NCBI GenBank assembly: GCA_021802085.1
Contig: JAKAAZ010000017.1
Location: forward strand, 1-26,047
Length of the DNA stretch: 26,047 bases
DNA from: Acidobacteriota bacterium
GTDB taxonomy: Bacteria > Acidobacteriota > Terriglobia > Terriglobales > Acidobacteriaceae
Direction of reading: 5' to 3'
The stretch's first letter is position 1. The number at the start of each line of letters is the position of its first letter. This document shows, in pieces, positions 22,064 through 26,047 of this stretch. The notes under the pieces were generated by a model. That model saw nothing but the letters and a program-made list of their open reading frames with translations, had not been told where the DNA came from and ran no database searches. Made by a program: the position numbers and the translations under genes.

Positions 22064-23077
22064 ATGCGGCGGTCCGTTCCTCTTCGTTTGGCGCAATTCG
22101 TTTTCCTGTATTTCGCAGCAGCCTTGCTTCCCTGTTCCCATGCGCAGCAAATGCCGACCCTGCGCACCCGCACGAACCTGGTGCTTGTGCCCACTCTGGT
22201 GGAAGGCAAAGCCGGCGAGCCGGTATTCAATCTGACCGCGAAGGATTTTCTGGTCGCCGATAACGGCGTCGAGCAGAAGATTCATCTCGACACGGAAACC
22301 TATAACCAGCCGATCTCGATTGTGGTGCTGGTGCAGGTGGGGCGTTCCGCGGTGCGCGAGTTTTATAAATATCAAGGCCTGCCGACCATGGTGGACGCGC
22401 TGGCGGGCAACAATCAGCATCGAATTGCGGTCGTGGAATTCGATAGCCAACCCAGGATGTTGCAGGATTTCACGAACAACTCCGATCTGGTGGAACATGC
22501 GGTCTACTCCATCCAGCCGGGAGACGATGGAGCGGCCATCTCGGACTCGGTGTGGTATGCGGTCGATATGCTCCAGGATGAACCGCCGCAAAATCAGCGT
22601 GTGATTGTGCTGCTGAGCGAAACCCGCGACCATGGAAGCCGCACGCCAATGACGGAAGTGCTGCGCAAGATCGGGCGGAGCGACGTGATTGTGTATAGCC
22701 TCGCGTTTAGCGCCGGGCGGGCGGATTTGTTCGATTTTTCCGGGGCCGGAGACGGCCCCAATTTGCTGGCCCCGGTGAAAATGGCCATTGCCGCGCTCCG
22801 CAAGAATGCCGCCGCCGCGATTCCCCATATGACGGGCGGTCAATATCTCCGATTCAACAGTGGAAAGCAGTTGGACAGTGAGATGGGAATGCTGGCCAAT
22901 CAGGTGCATAATCGTTACATCCTCAGCTTTCAGCCCTCAGACCCCAAACCTGGGCTGCATGTGTTGAGCGTGAGTTTAAGGCAGCCGCTGGACGTGCGGG
23001 TGCTGGCACGAACCAGCTATTGGGCTACCTCCACGGCGGCAATCGAAGAGGATGCGCCCTCGCCCGGACCGCGCTGA
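22064..23077 (+). CDS. Exported VWFA-related Acidobacterial domain protein
   Basis: The 337-residue product has a signal peptide (MRRSVPLRLAQFVFLYFAAALLPCSHAQQ). A short beta domain follows, with RTNLVLVPTLVEGKAGEPVF and LTAKDFLVADNGVEQK, the hallmark lead-in of the VWFA-related Acidobacterial family (TIGR03436). The von Willebrand A fold starts at ISIVVLVQVGRSA. The metal-ion site normally reads DxSxS, but here the aligned segment is QVGRS, so the MIDAS is lost. Later parts (VIVLLSETRDHGS, YSLAFSAG) and NRYILSFQPSDPKPGLHVLSV fit the family. The function is unknown, probably adhesion or complex assembly in the envelope. AAAGGAAAC precedes the ATG. Confidence 0.88.
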   Translation: MRRSVPLRLAQFVFLYFAAALLPCSHAQQMPTLRTRTNLVLVPTLVEGKAGEPVFNLTAKDFLVADNGVEQKIHLDTETYNQPISIVVLVQVGRSAVREFYKYQGLPTMVDALAGNNQHRIAVVEFDSQPRMLQDFTNNSDLVEHAVYSIQPGDDGAAISDSVWYAVDMLQDEPPQNQRVIVLLSETRDHGSRTPMTEVLRKIGRSDVIVYSLAFSAGRADLFDFSGAGDGPNLLAPVKMAIAALRKNAAAAIPHMTGGQYLRFNSGKQLDSEMGMLANQVHNRYILSFQPSDPKPGLHVLSVSLRQPLDVRVLARTSYWATSTAAIEEDAPSPGPR

Positions 23078-23130
23078 AATTGTCCTGGTACTTTTTCCGA
23101 ATTCAAACATCTCAGGTATGCGGGCTTCAC

Positions 23131-23170
23131 GAGCAGATGCAGCATTGGTGTACCGTTCCTGCATCTGCTC
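23131..23170. promoter_or_regulatory. 12-bp perfect inverted repeat abutting the DedA-rhodanese ribosome-binding site
   Basis: GAGCAGATGCAG (23131-23142) and CTGCATCTGCTC (23159-23170) are perfect inverted repeats with a 16-base loop. The candidate Shine-Dalgarno AAGGCGG (23171-23177) follows immediately and the ATG is at 23186. There is no T run, so a leader hairpin controlling translation, an RNase or protein site, or a dyad operator are all more likely than a terminator. Confidence 0.6.
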
Positions 23171-23185
23171 AAGGCGGTCGATCCT

Positions 23186-24139
23186 ATGCATTTCACAGTC
23201 CAGATTTTTCTCGATTACGGCTACTGGATCCTGTTCGGCTGGGTCCTGGCGGAGCAGTTGGGAGTTCCCCTTCCCAGCTCGCCGATTCTTCTCACTGCGG
23301 GAGCATTGACGGCGACCCATCATATGAGGATCGCAGGAATTGTGCTTGCCGTCATAGCGGGAAGCGCGATCACGGACTTCGTCTGGTTTCGGCTGGGAGG
23401 ACGCTACGGCAGCACGGTCACCCACTGGATCTGCCGGTTCTCCATGGAGGCTGCCTCGTGCGTGCGGAAGGCGGAAGTTATGCTGATGCGGCACGGCCCC
23501 GCCGCGCTGCTGATGGCGAAGTTTATTCCCGGATTGAATACGATGGCCGCGCCGCTGGCGGGCCAGAGCAAGATGCGGTACCGCGTCTTCTTTGTGTACG
23601 ACACCGCCGGGACCTTTCTGTGGGTCGCTTCTTTCGTTCTGGTGGGAAGATTCTTTGGCGACGCGATCCGCCGCAATGTTCCTATCTTGCACTGGCTGGG
23701 CCGCTCCGCGGCCGCGCTGGTCGTTCTGGTTGTCCTGGGGATTCTGGTTGCGCGGCTGATCCGGCAGCAGCGCTTTCTGCGCAAGATCGGGACGCTGCGC
23801 ATTGAACCGGCGGAACTGAAGGCCATGATGGATCGAGGCGAGAACCTCTACATCATCGATCTGCGCCATCCGCTCGATATTCTGCCCGATCCAAGAATTC
23901 TGCCGGGCGCGGTCTGCCTGCCCCCGAATGAACTGATCGCCCGAAATTCGGAGATTCCGCGCGACCGGGACATTGTCCTCTATTGCACCTGCCCCAGCGA
24001 GGCCACCAGCGCGCGGGTCGCGTTAACCATGCGCCGCTTCGGCATTGAACGGATCCGCCCATTGCGCGGCGGTTTCGATGGATGGAAAGACCAGGGATAT
24101 CCGCTGGTCGAACTCACCGGCTCCCTTGCCCGAAGCTGA
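23186..24139 (+). CDS. DedA-family membrane protein fused to a rhodanese domain
   Basis: The 317-residue product has an N-terminal DedA/VTT domain of about 195 residues, with EQLGVPLPSSPILLTAGALT, DFVWFRLGGRYG and the FIPGLNTMAAPLAGQSKMRYR motif, and several membrane helices. DedA proteins act as lipid carriers or scramblases and support proton-motive-force homeostasis. After a basic linker (RLIRQQRFLRKIGTL), a rhodanese domain runs to the end: ELKAMMDRGENLYIIDLRHP and YCTCPSEATSARVA with the active-type Cys267 (another Cys at 269), then LRGGFDGWKDQGYPL. Rhodaneses transfer sulfur or, when inactive, serve as binding modules. The fusion should face the cytoplasm with its rhodanese part. Ribosome-binding site: AAGGCGG. 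Confidence 0.93.
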   Translation: MHFTVQIFLDYGYWILFGWVLAEQLGVPLPSSPILLTAGALTATHHMRIAGIVLAVIAGSAITDFVWFRLGGRYGSTVTHWICRFSMEAASCVRKAEVMLMRHGPAALLMAKFIPGLNTMAAPLAGQSKMRYRVFFVYDTAGTFLWVASFVLVGRFFGDAIRRNVPILHWLGRSAAALVVLVVLGILVARLIRQQRFLRKIGTLRIEPAELKAMMDRGENLYIIDLRHPLDILPDPRILPGAVCLPPNELIARNSEIPRDRDIVLYCTCPSEATSARVALTMRRFGIERIRPLRGGFDGWKDQGYPLVELTGSLARS

Positions 24140-24487
24140 GTTCTTCCGTCCGCGCCAACGATGCGGGTTTGCTGGGTTGATTCTCCCTGTGAGCGGAAGC
24201 ATCGCGCAACTATCCACCGCCGCGCCTGAATTGATCTACACTGTCGATTCATCGCTTGTTTACAAAAGATTGATAACCTTGCGGATACGGGTCGTCCGTG
24301 CATCGCGCGCGTAACGCCGCGGCTTGGTTCCAGGCATTCAGGAAGGGTTTCTTGCTCCTCCCTTCGATAGCAGGGCAGGATTGCGGCTGACCTTTGCCCG
24401 CGGGAATATGTGCATCTGTGTGGTGTCCACGGGCTGGTGGGGTTGGAGCCGGCCGGGCAGGTTTGAACAGCGACGTTGGGGGCGTAC
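24140..24487. other. Intergenic region upstream of pstB
   Basis: About 350 bp without a credible gene; the short frames here lack family features. No pstA end is present. A convincing Pho box was not found: CTGTCGATTCATCGCTTGT near 24240 resembles one only loosely. The AT-rich stretch around 24255-24285 (TTGTTTACAAAAGATTGATAA) could hold the promoter of pstB-phoU. Confidence 0.5.
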
Positions 24488-25246
24488 GTGGGCGCAGGAA
24501 TCGAAGTGCAGAATCTGAATGCCTGGTATGGCGGCACGCATACTCTGCACGATATCAATCTGGCGATTCCAGCGAATCGTGCGACGGCGTTGATCGGGCC
24601 TTCGGGCTGCGGCAAGTCGACATTTGTGCGTTGTTTGAACCGGATGCACGAGACGAACCCGATCGCGCGCGTGACCGGCTCGGTGAAGCTCGGCGATCTG
24701 GACATTTATAACGATGCGCCGCCGGTAGAGATTCGTCGCCGCGTCGGCATGGTATTTCAGCGGCCCAATCCGTTTCCGACCATGTCGATTTATGACAACG
24801 TCGCCACCGGCCTCCGTTTGGGTGGAATCACGCAGCGCAGGCGATTGGATGAAATTGTCGAGCGCAGCCTGCGCCGGGCGGCGCTGTGGGACGAGGTAAA
24901 AGAGGTCTGGAAGACCAAGTCCGGCGCCAGCGTTTCCGGCGGCCAGCAGCAACGGCTTTGCATCGCGCGCGCCCTGGCCATCGATCCAGAAGTGTTGTTG
25001 ATGGATGAACCCGCTTCCGCTCTCGATCCCATCTCCACCGCAAAGATCGAGGATTTGATCTTCGAACTGAAGGCGGACTACACGATTGTGATCGTCACGC
25101 ATAATATGCAGCAGGCGGCGCGAGTTGCGGAGATGACCGGGTTCTTCCTGAACGGGTATCTTGTCGAGTTTGATGCAACCACAAAAATTTTCACCAATCC
25201 GACGGACAAGAGGACAGAAGATTACATTACAGGCAGGTTCGGATGA
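24488..25246 (+). CDS. pstB: Phosphate ABC transporter ATP-binding protein PstB
   Basis: This is the ATPase subunit of the high-affinity phosphate importer PstSCAB, located on the cytoplasmic face of the inner membrane. The 252-residue product has Walker A GPSGCGKSTFVRCLNRMHE (the CLNRM context is specific to PstB), a Q-loop at VFQRPNPFPTMSIYDNVATG, the signature VSGGQQQRLCIARALA, Walker B VLLMDEPASALDPIST and the switch His in VTHNMQQAARV. I chose the GTG at 24488, with GGGGG five bases upstream; a TTG at 24476 would add four residues. Its stop overlaps the phoU start (ATGA). pstS, pstC and pstA are not upstream, unlike the usual operon. Confidence 0.97.
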   Translation: MGAGIEVQNLNAWYGGTHTLHDINLAIPANRATALIGPSGCGKSTFVRCLNRMHETNPIARVTGSVKLGDLDIYNDAPPVEIRRRVGMVFQRPNPFPTMSIYDNVATGLRLGGITQRRRLDEIVERSLRRAALWDEVKEVWKTKSGASVSGGQQQRLCIARALAIDPEVLLMDEPASALDPISTAKIEDLIFELKADYTIVIVTHNMQQAARVAEMTGFFLNGYLVEFDATTKIFTNPTDKRTEDYITGRFG

Positions 25247-25911
25247 CGCGCACTCGATTCCACCAAAATCTCGATGACCTGAAAGAGAAGCTGCTGGTGA
25301 TGGCGGGTATGGCGGAACAGGCGACGCAGCGCGCCATCGAGGCCTATCGAGTCGGGGATGTTTCGATCTGCGATTTGGTTACGCGATCGGAACCGGCAAT
25401 CAATCGCATGGAGCGCGACATCGATCAGATGGCGCTCGATCTGCTTGCCATGGAGCAGCCCATGGCCATCGATCTGCGATTTATTTTGTCCGTCATCAAG
25501 ATCAACGCCGACCTGGAGCGGGTTGGCGATCAGGCGGTGAACATCGCGGAACGGGTGCACGATCTGCAATCCCTGCCCCAGGTCGAATTGCCGGTCGACA
25601 TTCCGAAGCTTGCTACATTGGCGGCCACCATGGTGCGGAACGCGCTGCAGGCGTTCATCGACGCAGACCCTGCCATGGCCGAAAAGGTGTTGCTGATGGA
25701 CGATGAAGTCGACGAGATGAACCGCGCCATCTTCCGCACGCTGACGCGCTGCATTCAAGATCGGCCGGAACACTCGCAACAGGCGCTGGACGTGTTGATC
25801 ATCGCGCGGAACCTGGAGCGGGTTGGCGACCACGCCACCAATATCGCCGAGGATGTCATCTTCTGGGTGCGCGGCGCCGATGTCCGCCATCACCTGCAAA
25901 CGGGCAGCTAG
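25243..25911 (+). CDS. phoU: Phosphate signalling protein PhoU
   Basis: PhoU links the Pst transporter to the PhoR/PhoB two-component system and keeps the Pho regulon off when phosphate is plentiful. The 222-residue product has two PhoU three-helix repeats. Each carries the metal-binding E/D motif: INADLERVGDQAVNIAERV in the first half and IARNLERVGDHATNIAEDV in the second. The N-terminus (TRFHQNLDDLKEKLLVMAGM) is typical. The ATG overlaps the pstB stop by four bases, so the two are translationally coupled. No phoR or phoB is visible downstream within the window. Confidence 0.97.
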   Translation: MTRTRFHQNLDDLKEKLLVMAGMAEQATQRAIEAYRVGDVSICDLVTRSEPAINRMERDIDQMALDLLAMEQPMAIDLRFILSVIKINADLERVGDQAVNIAERVHDLQSLPQVELPVDIPKLATLAATMVRNALQAFIDADPAMAEKVLLMDDEVDEMNRAIFRTLTRCIQDRPEHSQQALDVLIIARNLERVGDHATNIAEDVIFWVRGADVRHHLQTGS

Positions 25912-25927
25912 GACACCACTTCTAGTA

Positions 25928-25939
25928 CTACAGTTGTAG
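25928..25939. promoter_or_regulatory. CopY/BlaI-type operator-like palindrome
   Basis: CTACAGTTGTAG contains TACAnnTGTA (25929-25938), the core recognised by CopY, BlaI and MecI repressors. It lies ~55 bp before the ATG of the next probable gene. TATGCT at 25949-25954 could be a -10 box. Short palindromes of this kind also occur by chance. Confidence 0.4.
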
Positions 25940-25990
25940 ATAAGTGTTATGCTGTGGATGCTCTGGATAAGCGGTTCATCTGCATCTGAG

Positions 25991-26047
25991 ATGGAAAATC
26001 GACTGGCGGGATGGAAGCGCGAGTTGCTGCGTGCGCATAGCCTGATC
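25991..26047 (+). CDS. Probable start of next gene, truncated by window end
   Basis: An ATG at 25991 opens a frame that runs to the window end (MENRLAGWKRELLRAHSLI). Only 19 codons are visible, and the Shine-Dalgarno is weak (CTGAG). The helical, basic sequence gives no family. It may equally be a chance frame. The spacing after phoU and the possible promoter/operator at 25928-25954 support a gene start. Confidence 0.4.
   Translation, partial: MENRLAGWKRELLRAHSLI

Noticed and set aside
21758..22909. A 383-codon minus-strand frame over dps and the VWFA gene
   Set aside because: It crosses two well-supported plus-strand genes and their terminator, with His/Arg-rich shadow composition.
24236..24262. 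Pho box upstream of pstB
   Set aside because: CTGTCGATTCATCGCTTGT only loosely resembles two Pho half sites and could be chance, so no feature was called.

Overview
The window looks like a chromosomal segment of an Acidobacteriota (Terriglobia-like) bacterium. This is inferred from the moderately high GC content, a secreted VWFA protein of the 'VWFA-related Acidobacterial domain' type, tandem DUF3617-like exported proteins, a secreted S10 peptidase and a secreted GH27 alpha-galactosidase, and HspR-type (not CIRCE/HrcA) control signals around dnaK. No rRNA or tRNA gene and no intact insertion sequence was seen.

Layout. 1-5719: exported DsbA-like thioredoxin-fold protein, D-Ala-D-Ala ligase, a small membrane-anchored protein, an OafA-type acyltransferase (minus strand) and a divergent class II CPD photolyase. 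5720-9280: a palindromic repeat copy, a GH27 alpha-galactosidase (minus), a 212-bp MITE-like element with perfect 21-bp terminal inverted repeats and a 9-bp target duplication, a radical-SAM anSME-like maturase with a SEC-C tail, and a frameshifted scar of an IS481-type transposase. 9280-12600: S10 peptidase, a small ORF of unknown status, a strong hairpin, and a two-domain exported VOC protein bracketed by two complete copies of the palindromic repeat element.

12690-19912 is a dispersed heat-shock locus: dnaK (with a sigma70-like promoter overlapped by a HAIR-like inverted repeat), a 56-aa ORF, a GIY-YIG nuclease ORF lying between the two arms of the same palindromic repeat family, a roughly 44-bp tandem array of repeat heads, an AT-richer membrane-anchored orphan, a higBA toxin-antitoxin pair ending 9 bp before dnaJ, two convergent DUF3617-like genes, and hspR. 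HspR probably represses dnaK, with DnaK as co-repressor as known in Streptomyces. The accessory cargo appears to have entered between the chaperone genes; grpE is not present here.

19913-26047: a GT21-like glycosyltransferase (HpnI/ceramide glucosyltransferase type), dps, the VWFA protein, a DedA-rhodanese fusion, and a translationally overlapping pstB-phoU pair without pstSCA, followed by a CopY/BlaI-like operator and the probable start of another gene.

The most interesting signal is the repeat family. Three short copies (about 5724, 11247 and 12401) contain inward-facing arms GTCATTCTGA..GAAGAATCC around a spacer of about 34 bp. In the fourth copy the spacer is replaced by a GIY-YIG endonuclease ORF. 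This suggests an autonomous/non-autonomous mobile palindrome pair, with a GIY-YIG protein in place of a conventional transposase.
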